DNA from: Synechococcus sp. WH 7805
GTDB taxonomy: Bacteria > Cyanobacteriota > Cyanobacteriia > PCC-6307 > Cyanobiaceae
Reading direction: 5' to 3'
DNA length: 64,000 nucleotides
NCBI RefSeq assembly: GCF_000153285.1
Contig: NZ_CH724168.1
Location: 1,489,748 to 1,553,747, forward strand
The first letter of the stretch is position 1, and each line of letters opens with the position of its first letter. Shown here piece by piece: positions 40,761 to 49,593 of this stretch. A program made the translations under genes and the position numbers. The notes under the pieces are model-generated. The model ran no database searches. It was not told where the DNA came from and saw only the letters and a list, made by a program, of their open reading frames with translations.

Positions 40761-41672
40761 TTACTGCGAAAGTTGTGGCCTTTCATTTTCATTGATCTCA
40801 ACCGAATCATCGAGCTTGGACCACTTGGAACAGTAGCCTCGAAAGGACGGATGTCCGTGCTCGATCCAGAGAAAATCACGATCCTTCCAAGCCGGTTTCA
40901 ACACCAAATACCGACGCAAAACCGTCAACGTTGCCGCTGTTTCCAGTGGGCCAATAAATCCATGCACAGGTTGCTCCTGCGTTGCCAATTGTTTTGCTTG
41001 CGCTCCACTGATGCAAAAGAGTCCCGAATGTGGGTTATCAGGTTGATCAAAAATGACGTCTCGACCCTTGTACGTCCCTTGGGCAGCATTGCATTTCGGT
41101 ATATAAAATCGCTCGATAAACTCTTTTTTTAATGGTCCATCTACGAGTAGTCGTTGCCCATTTCCATTGGGAACCCATTCTGTGCGGTGCGGCATTAGCA
41201 CGGCTCTATGTTCGCTTTCTTCGATGAACCAGATTTGCTTATCCAAAAATTCGCTATCGCGAATGATCAGATCATCTTCCATGTACAGGCAGAGGTCATA
41301 GGCATGTCCGTTCTCAACGAGATGATCACGCGCTTTCAGGGGTAGATGGCGACTATTGTCAAGCTCGAACGTATGCACGCTGATGCTCTCTTTGAACATG
41401 TTCAGGACAGGGCTGATCATATTGATCCCGTCCGTAAACACATGAATCTCGAGCGTAACCTCACGACGTTTAAACAACGAGCCAGTACTCTGTAGTCCCT
41501 TGGCACGGATATTTAAGATCAAGTCGTCTGCATTCTTTCGCATCGCAAGCAAGCTGCTGAGGCATTGGATTAGTGCAATGCTTCGTGCTTGCCGCTGGCC
41601 CCGTCGATCTGACCCATAGGTTGCTTGGTCGGCTTCTTTGAAGTAATGCGGAAGAGCGATAAGAACATTCAT
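40761..41672 (-). CDS. Putative glycosyltransferase-like protein
   Basis: A 303-residue protein. It begins MNVLIALPHYFKEADQ and has the acidic cluster YDLCLYMEDDLIIRDSEF (residues about 130-145), similar to the DxD-type metal site of GT-A enzymes, followed by HRTEWVPNG. It has no membrane span. A role as a glycosyltransferase for surface glycans fits the neighbours; the exact family is not recognised. The gene is richer in A+T than the core genes, which suggests transfer. It is divergent from the GT4 gene at 41829. Confidence 0.6.
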   Translation of the reverse strand: MNVLIALPHYFKEADQATYGSDRRGQRQARSIALIQCLSSLLAMRKNADDLILNIRAKGLQSTGSLFKRREVTLEIHVFTDGINMISPVLNMFKESISVHTFELDNSRHLPLKARDHLVENGHAYDLCLYMEDDLIIRDSEFLDKQIWFIEESEHRAVLMPHRTEWVPNGNGQRLLVDGPLKKEFIERFYIPKCNAAQGTYKGRDVIFDQPDNPHSGLFCISGAQAKQLATQEQPVHGFIGPLETAATLTVLRRYLVLKPAWKDRDFLWIEHGHPSFRGYCSKWSKLDDSVEINENERPQLSQ

Positions 41673-41828
41673 AAATTAATAATTAAAAAACAATTCTCAG
41701 CTGCTTTTTAACTCCAATAGTCAAGTATAGCGCTGGTCATATGCCATGTTGTCAACAACCATTCTTTAATATTAGCTGAGATTGCCTCAATTCACAAAAG
41801 GAACCATCTTGCTATTGTGCGCTAAGGC

Positions 41829-42842
41829 ATGAATCGTAGTAACCCAACAATGAAGCCACTTGTCGTATTTTTATTAACCGAATACCCACAGCTCTCTCAA
41901 ACCTACAAAGAGAATGAAGCCAGAGCACTCATGCCATATTGTGAGGTCAAAATCATAAGTCTTGCTAGTCACGACACTCCCTACCAAGATCACCTGCCAT
42001 TTGAGCATGCGAAAAGCAAACAAGAAGCATTACGAATATGTCAAAAACTAAAACCACATATCATTCATAGCCACTACTTGCACCTTACCCACCTCGCACA
42101 CAAAGCCGCTTTATTGTGTGGCTGCAAATACACCATAAGAACACACTCATTTGACGTAATCGGGAAACACGTCGACTACCTATCACAGTACAAAGACGCT
42201 ATCAATTCAGACCGATGCTGTGGAATTATTTGCTTCCCATTTCTGAAAAAAAATTTCGTGGACGCCGGGATAAAAAGCCATAAAATATTTACCTCGTACC
42301 CGGTTGTCGATGTCAAACGATTTGCCAATAGAGGCGACAATGGACAAGGTATTCTGAATGTGGGCGCAGCCATACCCAAGAAGAATATGCAAGAATTCTT
42401 CTTCATCGCCGACAAAAATCCAGGGATAACTTTCAATCTCTACGCAATAGGATATAACGTTGAAGAATTAAAACAACAGAATAATTCAATCCATAACAGA
42501 GTTAATATCAAAAAATGCGTTGAGCCCTGGCTGATGGCAAGGGAGTACAAACAACATCATTGGCTTTTGTATACAGCATGCCCTTATCTCAAAAATGTTG
42601 GCTGGCCCATGGCCATTGCGGAAGCGCAAGCTTCCGGACTTGGAATCCTAATGCGCAACATTCGACCAGACCTGAAGGACTATATTGGCGGTGCTGGCTT
42701 TCTTTACAATACTCCCGACGAAGCAAGCAAAATTTTGCGAAATAAATATCCGGAAGACATGCGCGAAGAGGGATTCAAGCTCGCTGAAAGGTCTAGCCTC
42801 AACACACATTTGCAATTGCTGCAAACAATATGGTCGCAATAG
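41829..42842 (+). CDS. GT4-type glycosyltransferase, A+T-rich
   Basis: A 337-residue GT-B protein. HIIHSHYLHLTHLAHKAALL and YTIRTHSFDV are acceptor-domain blocks; ILNVGAAIPKKNMQEFFFIA opens the donor domain, and VGWPMAIAEAQASGLGIL is the GT4 E-x7-E-like block. Donor and acceptor are unknown. A second in-frame ATG (MKPLVVFLLTEYPQLSQTYK) a few codons later is an alternative start. Base composition is clearly A+T-rich with A-ending codons, unlike the flanking genome, so recent acquisition is likely. It is convergent with the next gene. Confidence 0.8.
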   Translation: MNRSNPTMKPLVVFLLTEYPQLSQTYKENEARALMPYCEVKIISLASHDTPYQDHLPFEHAKSKQEALRICQKLKPHIIHSHYLHLTHLAHKAALLCGCKYTIRTHSFDVIGKHVDYLSQYKDAINSDRCCGIICFPFLKKNFVDAGIKSHKIFTSYPVVDVKRFANRGDNGQGILNVGAAIPKKNMQEFFFIADKNPGITFNLYAIGYNVEELKQQNNSIHNRVNIKKCVEPWLMAREYKQHHWLLYTACPYLKNVGWPMAIAEAQASGLGILMRNIRPDLKDYIGGAGFLYNTPDEASKILRNKYPEDMREEGFKLAERSSLNTHLQLLQTIWSQ

Positions 42843-42852
42843 ATAGCAACCA

Positions 42853-43884
42853 CTAATTATTGATTAAAAGTCGGGCTTCGACCAAAGTATCAGGCCCTTG
42901 ATAAACACACGTTCGACGATCACCCGTCAAACAATAATCAGGAAATTTCTGTAGAGCCAAATGTATTAATTTGTACTCCATAGAATTCCGATAATATTGA
43001 GACTGCTGAATAGCGTCCACAATTTTGTGTATAAAGCCAGGAAAAAACTTGAAATGCACTAAAGCCAATCCTTGTGGAATGTAGGGAGGACGGGTCGCCT
43101 CATGTTTCATAATTCTTTTCACACCTTGACCGTGCTTCAGCAAAGGCACTTTCCACATTTTAGGTGGCTGATAGCGATAGCCCGCCGATACAATTTGCTC
43201 AAAATGCTCTGGATACTGGCTTTGAACTTTTTCAAAGAGTCTTTGCCTAATCCCTGCGTAGATAGGTTTTGGACTTTGCTGATCAGGAGACCATTCATAG
43301 TAGGGACCACAGTCGAAATATTGACATGCAGAAAAAGGATCGACACTAGAATCCAAATGATCCAATTGAGCTAAAGTTTCCGAATAAAACTCAATCATTG
43401 GGGCACCAACATGAACAACACCCAATCCATCGAGATGGTGGCAATAGTGATCTAATGTTGAAAACCGACTAGGGAGCACTGCAAACTCATCAACATCAAC
43501 AGATAGTGCCCATTTTTTAGAAAAAAGCTTTTCGGTAAGCATGTCATTCAGCAAATGATGCCAACGGAAAAGCGCTCCATTGGAGTATTTTCCCATGACA
43601 GTCCCAAAGGACATTTTTGAGGTGAACGCCGTTACATCTGGCTGATTAATGACGTATTGATAGAGGTCCTCACTTGGACGATCTAAATAAAATATGAATC
43701 GTGAGGCCCCTAATTTTCGGTAATGCTTCAAAAAGTGGGGCACGAAATAAGGTTCATTTCCCACCACCGAAAATACTTTGCAGTCTTCTCCCTTCAAGGA
43801 CTTCAACGTGCCACAGAGCAGTTCAATGGGAACTTGTCCCCGTGGGGTGGTGACGGTGAATGCGTATGGCACGTCCAAGTCCAA
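42853..43884 (-). CDS. GT92/GT2-like glycosyltransferase, A+T-rich
   Basis: 343 residues. KVFSVVGNEPYFVPHFLKHY near residue 36, RFIFYLDRPSEDLYQY and ALSVDVDEFAVLPS (with the D-x-D metal site) are the blocks of GT92-like enzymes. KHEATRPPYIPQGLALVHF is near the end of the core. The start is unclear: the frame opens with a TTG directly after a stop in the ahcY remnant, so the first 20-25 residues may not be native. The gene is A+T-rich. The target glycan is unknown. Confidence 0.75.
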   Translation of the reverse strand: MDLDVPYAFTVTTPRGQVPIELLCGTLKSLKGEDCKVFSVVGNEPYFVPHFLKHYRKLGASRFIFYLDRPSEDLYQYVINQPDVTAFTSKMSFGTVMGKYSNGALFRWHHLLNDMLTEKLFSKKWALSVDVDEFAVLPSRFSTLDHYCHHLDGLGVVHVGAPMIEFYSETLAQLDHLDSSVDPFSACQYFDCGPYYEWSPDQQSPKPIYAGIRQRLFEKVQSQYPEHFEQIVSAGYRYQPPKMWKVPLLKHGQGVKRIMKHEATRPPYIPQGLALVHFKFFPGFIHKIVDAIQQSQYYRNSMEYKLIHLALQKFPDYCLTGDRRTCVYQGPDTLVEARLLINN

Positions 43885-43887
43885 TCA

Positions 43888-44042
43888 GGAGCGATCATGC
43901 TCGGGCCTGAAGGAACCGTCCACAGGCACGTTGATGTCATCGGCCGGATTGATGTCCGCGATGGCATAACCATGAGTTGAAACGTCCTGAGAAACGTGGA
44001 GGTGAAACTTTGCGTAGTCTCCGAAATTTCAGGCTTGCGTGA
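43888..44042 (-). pseudogene. ahcY remnant with internal deletion (both ends kept)
   Basis: On the minus strand, a leader like that of intact ahcY (GAAACGTGGAGGTGAA shared) is followed by a start-like ATG, then codons reading AIADINPADDINVPVDGSF and on to RPEHDRS. Intact ahcY has VIADINQAE near its start and [19 protein letters not shown] at its very end. So about 430 codons are missing and the two ends are joined, at a place where both parts of the intact gene have CAGGC followed by GA. It cannot encode the enzyme. Similarity to intact ahcY is clear but imperfect, so it is not a fresh copy. Confidence 0.85.
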
Positions 44043-44165
44043 AGCGAACGAGGGCGCGTGTCCCGCTCAAACAGGGCAACACAGCATTTCGTTTTGCCAG
44101 CAGCCCAGCAGCTGATGCAAGTGGACAAGGTGTCAGGATCCACCGTGCCGTGATCAACCCCGCCC

Positions 44166-45113
44166 GTGGATTGCCTCTGCCTCGGCCTGCTGTGTGCTGA
44201 TTTGGTCTGTCATCCCGTTCCGGCGTTGCCCAACCAGGGGCAGTTGATGGAAACCGAACGCATGGAGCTCAGCTTGGGAGGCTGCGCCGCCAACACCGCC
44301 TTCGATCTGGCCAAGCTGGGGGTGAGGACCGGGATCAGCGGCTGCGTCGGCAACGACGTGCTGGCTGACTTCATCGTTCAAACCCTGAATGCTGCAGGGG
44401 TGGACACGCGCGGTGTGGTGCGCTCGAACGAGGTGGCCACCGCCTCCACCGCGGTGATCAACGTGACCGATCAGGACCGGCGCTTCATCTCCTATGCCGG
44501 AGCCAACACAGCGATGACCGCCGCATTGATCCCAGACGAACTGCTGGAATCGGTCTCCGTGCTCTACATCGGCGGATTTCTGATGCTGGATGGCCTCGAA
44601 AGCGAAGCCATGCTCCAGCGCCTGGCCCAGGCAAGGAAAGCAGGAACCCGCATTCTTCTCGATGTGGTGCAGGTGGGCGATGCCGATGCCATGGAGCGCC
44701 TGCAACGGTTTCTTCCTTTCACCGATGTGTTTCTTCCCAATAACGACGAAGCCGCCCTGCTCACAGGCTTCAGCAATCCCTGGGAGCAAGCCGAAGCCTT
44801 CCGCTCCGCCGGCGCACGAACCGTTGTGATCACCGAAGGAGATCGGGGCGCCCATCTGCTGAATGATCAGCTGAAGCTGCGTGCCGGTGCGTATGCCACC
44901 GATTTCCAGGGAGGCACCGGCGCCGGAGATGCCTTCGACGCCGGCTTCATCGCCGCTCTGCTTCAGGGCCATGATCTCCCCACCTGCCTGCGCTGGGGCA
45001 GCGCCCTCGGAGCCAGTTGTGTACGCAGCACATCAGCCACCGGCAGCGTGTTCAACCGGGAGGAAGCCCTGCAGTTCATGGGGAGCCACGCGATCACGGT
45101 TGAATCCTGCTGA
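44166..45113 (+). CDS. PfkB-family carbohydrate or nucleoside kinase
   Basis: 315 residues from a GTG at 44166 (MDCLCLGLLCADLVCHPVPA). The N-terminal LSLGGCAANTAFDLAKLGV and the C-terminal FQGGTGAGDAFDAGFIAALL are the two PfkB signatures; the Asp in GAGDAF is the catalytic base. It phosphorylates a sugar or similar substrate with ATP. ADP-ribokinase, ribokinase and sugar-kinase substrates are all possible; adenosine is less likely from its wording. It lies next to the ahcY remnant and overlaps the FGGY remnant at its 3' end. Confidence 0.85.
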   Translation: MDCLCLGLLCADLVCHPVPALPNQGQLMETERMELSLGGCAANTAFDLAKLGVRTGISGCVGNDVLADFIVQTLNAAGVDTRGVVRSNEVATASTAVINVTDQDRRFISYAGANTAMTAALIPDELLESVSVLYIGGFLMLDGLESEAMLQRLAQARKAGTRILLDVVQVGDADAMERLQRFLPFTDVFLPNNDEAALLTGFSNPWEQAEAFRSAGARTVVITEGDRGAHLLNDQLKLRAGAYATDFQGGTGAGDAFDAGFIAALLQGHDLPTCLRWGSALGASCVRSTSATGSVFNREEALQFMGSHAITVESC

Positions 45114-45283
45114 TCTGGCTGAACAACGGATTGAGCGCTGGATAAAGCTGCTGATAGACCACATGTCTGTCCTGCAAGCCCGTCTCCTCAGGTCCCGGCA
45201 ACAGTGGTGCTGCGTAAGCCGTGGCATCCACCACCAGCCCTTTCGTGGAAGTGGTACCCCAGATCAATGCCAAGAACCGCCGT
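45094..45283 (-). pseudogene. FGGY-type sugar kinase remnant (both ends, frameshift)
   Basis: Directly after the fructokinase-like gene on the minus strand, codons read VATAVLGIDL; after a one-base shift in a G-run they continue GTTSTKGLVVDATAY, which together form the ATP-binding N-terminus of an FGGY kinase (D-L-G-T-T-S-T-K). The frame then runs on to RHVVYQQLYPALNPLF, which is like the extreme C-terminus of xylulokinase-type enzymes, and to a stop at 45096-45094. The roughly 400 codons between are absent. It overlaps the end of the plus-strand kinase gene by 20 bases. Confidence 0.7.
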
Positions 45284-45285
45284 CG

Positions 45286-46314
45286 CTACACCTGCTCCAG
45301 AAACTCCAGCACCCGGGACGGCAGCGGCTGGGGATCAATGCCACCGGCACCGGTACAAACCAGAGCACCGCAGGCGGCGGCATAGCGCACAACCTCCTTC
45401 ACCGCGGCATTATCCAGCTGATGGGATTGACCTGCCACCGGCGCCAGGCACACCAATTGATGCAGCAGGCCGGCGGTGAACGCATCACCCGCACCAGTGG
45501 TGTCCACCACTTGCGGCGGCGCCAGAACCGGCATCGAGCCGCACTGTCCGGCGATGCACCACTGCACGGGTTCACCACCATCAGTGACGACCACATCCGG
45601 GTGCCGAGGCAGGGCCGCACTGATCTGATCCGGCGTGTTGGTGTGGAACAGCCACTCGGCCTCTTCCCGGGCCAACTTGAGCAGATCGGCCTGCTGCACC
45701 AGGGGCTGCATCAGAGCGAGGGCCTGGGCATCGGGTCCAGCCGCGGGATCGGCGCCAGGGTCCCAGAAGGTGGGTCGCCAGTTCACATCGAGGGCCACCC
45801 GCACGCCATCCCGCTGCGCCTGAGCCAAAAGCGATCGCAACGCCGCCGCCGATGAAGCGCTGGCCAGTGGAATGGTGCCGATCAGCAGCCAGCGGGCTGC
45901 TTTCGCCAAAGACGACCAGTGCGGATCCAATACGGCCTGATCCAAAGCCTGGTCGGCGAAGCCGGCACCACGATCGCCTGCGAATCCTTGAAACACCCGT
46001 TCACCACTAGCGTCGCGTCGCACCAGCACCACCCGTGACGGCCGCTGATCGTCGTGCTGCAACCCGCGCAGATCCACCCCTCGATCATTCAATAACTCCA
46101 GAAAGCTGTCACCGATCGCATCACGACCCAACCGTCCGATGAAGGCCACAGGCGTCCCCAAACGAGCCAGGGCACAGGCCACATTGGCCGGAGCACCACC
46201 GAGGCGATCGTCGCAATCACTAGGCGCAGCGGTGTTCGGATCGCCCCCCAGAGGACCAAGCCGATCCACCAAGGCCTCTCCAACGCAAAGAACCTGAGGA
46301 GGCGAGCTCACCAT
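45286..46314 (-). CDS. PfkB-family fructokinase-like sugar kinase
   Basis: 342 residues from ATG 46314 (MVSSPPQVLCVGEALVDRLG). The first signature is RLGGAPANVACALARLGTP and the second VVDTTGAGDAFTAGLLHQLV. Sugar-contact blocks such as VALDVNWRPTFW are of fructokinase type. It phosphorylates fructose or a related sugar. An FGGY-kinase remnant follows at once, suggesting a former sugar-kinase operon. mutY lies 36 bases upstream on the same strand. Confidence 0.88.
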   Translation of the reverse strand: MVSSPPQVLCVGEALVDRLGPLGGDPNTAAPSDCDDRLGGAPANVACALARLGTPVAFIGRLGRDAIGDSFLELLNDRGVDLRGLQHDDQRPSRVVLVRRDASGERVFQGFAGDRGAGFADQALDQAVLDPHWSSLAKAARWLLIGTIPLASASSAAALRSLLAQAQRDGVRVALDVNWRPTFWDPGADPAAGPDAQALALMQPLVQQADLLKLAREEAEWLFHTNTPDQISAALPRHPDVVVTDGGEPVQWCIAGQCGSMPVLAPPQVVDTTGAGDAFTAGLLHQLVCLAPVAGQSHQLDNAAVKEVVRYAAACGALVCTGAGGIDPQPLPSRVLEFLEQV

Positions 46315-46350
46315 CAAACATCCTGCAGATCTCTGCAGGATGGCCATGGC

Positions 46351-47508
46351 TCATGTTGCTGCCAATTCTTTGAAATGCCCATGCAGCGCCTCAATGATGC
46401 GGGCATTGGCTGCTGGGAAGGGGTACTTGCCGAGCTCTTCGGGCTTCACCCAGAGCACCTGCTGACTGGCCAGAGGCTGGGGCTCACCCGACACCCATCG
46501 GCAGAGATGCACGATGAAGCGCAACTTCTTATGGCTGTAGGCGTGGTCAACGGTGATCAACTCTTGATCCACCGCCACCTCAATGGCCAGCTCCTCCCGC
46601 AGCTCCCGGGCAATGGTGTCCGTAATGACCTCCTCAGGCTCTTGTTTCCCCCCAGGGAATTCCCAAAGCCCACCGAGCAAACCTTCGTTGAGGCGCTGAT
46701 CAATCAGCACCTCCCCCGCCTGGTTGAGCACCACACCCACACCAATCACGGAGAACGGAAGGCTACGGGGAGCGTCGGTCACGGGATAAGCCTCAGAGGT
46801 GCCGGCAGCGTAAGCAGCGCAATGGTCACTCCAAGGACAGATCCCACAACTGGGATTGCGGGGCGTGCAAAGCGTTGCTCCCAGGTCCATCAAGGCCTGA
46901 TTGCAGTCACGGGCGCGGCCGGGTGCAGCTGCAATCAACGCCTCACTCCAGAGCCAGAACTGCGCCTGAGCCCGCATCGGTGGCGTGGGATGGGCTTGCA
47001 GCCGAGCCAGCACACGCCGCACATTGCCATCCAGAATCGCCAGAGGAGTGTTGAAGGCCGACGAGAGGATGCCGCCAGCGGTGCTGCGGCCAATCCCAGG
47101 CAAGGCCAACCAACTGTCGAGTGCTCGCGGCCAACCACTGGGGTCAGCACCGCTTGCTCCCATCGCCACGAGCATCCCAGCGGCAGCGTTCAATCGTCGG
47201 GCTCGGGAGTAGTACCCCAGCCCCTGCCAGCACAGGAGCACATCCTGCTCATCCGCCTCGGCCAGAGTGTCGAGCTGAGGAAACCGCTCCATCCAGCGAG
47301 TCCAGTAGGGAAGCACCACCTGCAGCTGGGTCTGCTGCAGCATCACCTCAGCAACCAGAACGCCGTAGGGGTCGAGCGCATCATCAGGCTCTGGCCAGAG
47401 ACCGTCGGCCTTGAACATCCAGGGCTTCTGGGCTGGGTCGCGACGGCCCTCGTTTTCCCACCAGGACAGAAGCGCCTGAGTTGAGGGCACGGCGATCTCA
47501 AGGGGCAT
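46351..47508 (-). CDS. mutY: A/G-specific adenine glycosylase MutY
   Basis: A 385-residue repair enzyme that removes adenine paired with 8-oxoguanine. The helix-hairpin-helix and catalytic Asp are in LALPGIGRSTAGGILSSAFN (residues about 130-150) and AILDGNVRRVLARL. The 4Fe-4S loop is CTPRNPSCGICPWSDHC, and the C-terminal Nudix-like recognition domain includes GLLGGLWEFPGGKQEPEEV. It is complete. Two displaced fragments of another mutY 5' end lie on its 5' side in the same orientation (49.6 and 56.9 kb), see findings. Confidence 0.95.
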   Translation of the reverse strand: MPLEIAVPSTQALLSWWENEGRRDPAQKPWMFKADGLWPEPDDALDPYGVLVAEVMLQQTQLQVVLPYWTRWMERFPQLDTLAEADEQDVLLCWQGLGYYSRARRLNAAAGMLVAMGASGADPSGWPRALDSWLALPGIGRSTAGGILSSAFNTPLAILDGNVRRVLARLQAHPTPPMRAQAQFWLWSEALIAAAPGRARDCNQALMDLGATLCTPRNPSCGICPWSDHCAAYAAGTSEAYPVTDAPRSLPFSVIGVGVVLNQAGEVLIDQRLNEGLLGGLWEFPGGKQEPEEVITDTIARELREELAIEVAVDQELITVDHAYSHKKLRFIVHLCRWVSGEPQPLASQQVLWVKPEELGKYPFPAANARIIEALHGHFKELAAT

Positions 47509-47587
47509 CGGCAGCGACCTCTGAATCAGTCATCACAACAGCTGCAAACGTGCTGACCAGGATGCTCAACTCTGCATAGAGTTGGAC

Positions 47588-49348
47588 ATGAGCTATCTAC
47601 CAACAGACCCGGCTCGGTTCGCAGAGCAAGCCGTCGATGGTTTCGCCGCCTCCCATCCCCGACATGTAAAGCGTGTTGACGGTGGCGTGATCCGCCTCAG
47701 CCCCATGGGCCCGGGCCAGGTCGGCGTGGTCGTGGGCGGAGGCTCAGGCCACTATCCAGCCTTTGCTGGCTTGGTTGGGGCTGGGATGGCCAGCGCAGCC
47801 GTCTGCGGCAACATCTTTGCTTCACCCTCGGCAGGGCAGGTGCAGCGGGTTGGCGCCGCCGTGGAGCAGGGCGGCGGCCTGTTGCTGACCTTCGGCAATT
47901 ACGCCGGCGATGTCCTCCATTTCAGTCTCGGAGCCGAGCGACTGCGACGCCAGGGCATCGACGTACGGATCGTGACGGTGACCGATGACATTGCCAGCGC
48001 CGGCAGCGATCAAATGGAACAGCGTCGAGGCATCGCCGGAGGGTTAGCCGTCTACAAGGTGGCTGGTGCGGCCGCCGAGGCCGGGTTGTCCCTGGATGCG
48101 GTGGAGCATCTGGCCCGAAAAGCCAATGCCCGCACCCGCTCGCTGGGCGTGGCCTTTAGCGGTTGCACACTTCCAGGAGCGAGTACTCCGCTCTTCACCG
48201 TGCCAAGTGGCCGGATGGCAATCGGCATGGGACTGCACGGGGAACCGGGGCTGAGCGAGGGATCGCTCTGTGATGCCGACAGCCTTGCCTCGCTGCTGGT
48301 GGAGCGGCTCCTGGACGAACGCCCATTGGACGTAACGGCAGCGGAACAGCGTGTTGTAGTGCTGCTCAATGGCCTCGGGGGCTTCAAATATGAGGAACTG
48401 TTCGTACTGTTCGCATCGATCAGCGACAGCCTCAAGCAGGCCGGCGTCACGGTGGCCGATTGCGAATGCGGTGAGCTAGTCACCAGCCTCGACATGGCAG
48501 GAGTCTCACTCAGCCTGTTCTGGCTGGATGCGGAGCTGGAACCGTTCTGGAGGGCCCCAGCCGACAGCCCCGCTTACCGACGTGGGTTGGATGCCCAGAT
48601 CGCAACGTCCCTTCCGGGCGCCGGCACGAGCACAGTCGGCAGACAGCCTTCCGCAAAAGCTCCACAAGCCGAGTCCAGCGCCGCCGAATCAGCCGAATTA
48701 ACCGCGCCGCAGCGGATGTTGTTGGCGCGCTTCAGAGCGGTTGAAGAGGCCCTCTGTCAACGGGAGGAGGAACTCGGTGCACTGGATGCCGTCGCCGGAG
48801 ATGGTGACCACGGCCTCGGCATGGTGCGCGGGATCCGGGGAGCCTCCGCAGCAGCCCATGCCGCCCTTGCCAAGAACTGCGAAACCGGTGAAGTGTTGAT
48901 GGAAGCCGGCGAAGCTTGGTCGGACCATGGCGGCGGGGCGTCCGGCGCCCTCTGGGGTGGTGCACTGCTGGCGGCCGGTCAGAGCCTGGCGCGGATCTCG
49001 GATCGTCCCGTAGACGAGCAGGTGACAACAGCGATCGAAGCGGCACTGCTGGCAGTCCGCACCCTTGGGCAGGCCTCCTTGGGGGACAAAACCATGCTTG
49101 ATGCTCTCGAACCATTTCACCAACGTCTGCACAACAACCTCAAACAGGGTCTTGGCCTGGAAGCAGCACTGAACGATGCAGCAGCTGTCTCCCTCAAGGC
49201 CGCCCAGGCAACCGCTGATCTTTTGCCCAAGCGAGGACGAGCCCGGCCCCACGGTGAGCGCAGCCTGGGGCATCCAGATGCTGGTGCCATATCGCTGGCC
49301 TACTGCCTACAGGCCGCCCTTCAAGCCCGCCAACCCCAAGAGGACTGA
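47588..49348 (+). CDS. Dihydroxyacetone kinase, fused DhaK-DhaL
   Basis: About 586 residues from ATG 47588 (MSYLPTDPARFAEQAVDGF). The DhaK half has VVGGGSGHYPAFAGLVGAGM and the substrate-binding His in IGMGLHGEPGLSEG (residue about 220). A linker of about 40 residues rich in Ala and Ser (near 345-385) leads to the DhaL half with the nucleotide/metal block AGDGDHGLGMVRG and GGGASGALWGGALLAAG. The fused form uses ATP, unlike PTS-dependent types. It phosphorylates dihydroxyacetone for central metabolism. It lies between intact mutY and the nearest mutY remnant, so it is a candidate cargo gene. Confidence 0.9.
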   Translation: MSYLPTDPARFAEQAVDGFAASHPRHVKRVDGGVIRLSPMGPGQVGVVVGGGSGHYPAFAGLVGAGMASAAVCGNIFASPSAGQVQRVGAAVEQGGGLLLTFGNYAGDVLHFSLGAERLRRQGIDVRIVTVTDDIASAGSDQMEQRRGIAGGLAVYKVAGAAAEAGLSLDAVEHLARKANARTRSLGVAFSGCTLPGASTPLFTVPSGRMAIGMGLHGEPGLSEGSLCDADSLASLLVERLLDERPLDVTAAEQRVVVLLNGLGGFKYEELFVLFASISDSLKQAGVTVADCECGELVTSLDMAGVSLSLFWLDAELEPFWRAPADSPAYRRGLDAQIATSLPGAGTSTVGRQPSAKAPQAESSAAESAELTAPQRMLLARFRAVEEALCQREEELGALDAVAGDGDHGLGMVRGIRGASAAAHAALAKNCETGEVLMEAGEAWSDHGGGASGALWGGALLAAGQSLARISDRPVDEQVTTAIEAALLAVRTLGQASLGDKTMLDALEPFHQRLHNNLKQGLGLEAALNDAAAVSLKAAQATADLLPKRGRARPHGERSLGHPDAGAISLAYCLQAALQARQPQED

Positions 49349-49352
49349 CACC

Positions 49353-49481
49353 ATGACCACTCACACACACCCATCCAGGCAACGGCCTCTGCAGACACTG
49401 CCCGTTCTGTTGGGCCTAATGCTCCAAGCCGCGACAGCGACTGCAACGCTGGCCAAACCAACCCTGGCGCTGCAGACCTGA
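49353..49481 (+). pseudogene. Truncated secreted-protein start
   Basis: A 42-codon frame four bases after the dihydroxyacetone kinase stop. It starts MTTHTHPSRQRPLQTLPVLL and continues with a hydrophobic stretch and Ala-rich end typical of a signal peptide, then stops within a few residues of the expected cleavage site. The sequence beyond matches an antisense recombinase remnant, so this is best read as the signal peptide of an exported protein cut off by a rearrangement. Confidence 0.5.
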
Positions 49482-49541
49482 CTTATCGCCTTGTGCCTGG
49501 CCACCACTGGAAACGCGGCGATAGGAATAAGCCAGCGCCAT
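49464..49541 (-). pseudogene. Serine recombinase N-terminal remnant
   Basis: From ATG 49541 the minus strand reads MALAYSYRRVSSGGQAQGD and on to KSGLQRQ, 26 codons matching the beginning of large or small serine recombinases: a Tyr-rich beta strand, then R-x-S with the catalytic Ser, then Q and the L-x-x-Q end. Similarity stops there and the frame ends shortly after in unrelated sequence. It lies 50 bases downstream of the mutY remnant, same strand. Confidence 0.7.
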
Positions 49542-49593
49542 GGAGAGGCTTGCCCGACACAGACAAGCTAGTCGCCTATGCCGCAGAGCACCG

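Noticed and set aside
41673..41828. A tRNA gene or attachment site at the border of the A+T-rich cluster
   Set aside because: No cloverleaf or conserved T-loop sequence could be read; tRNA-scan software would be decisive.
46375..47484. Frame antisense to mutY, with similar antisense frames at 49.54-49.81 and 56.82-57.0 kb
   Set aside because: The repeated antisense similarity first drew attention, but the minus-strand reading (MutY N-terminus) is the real homology.
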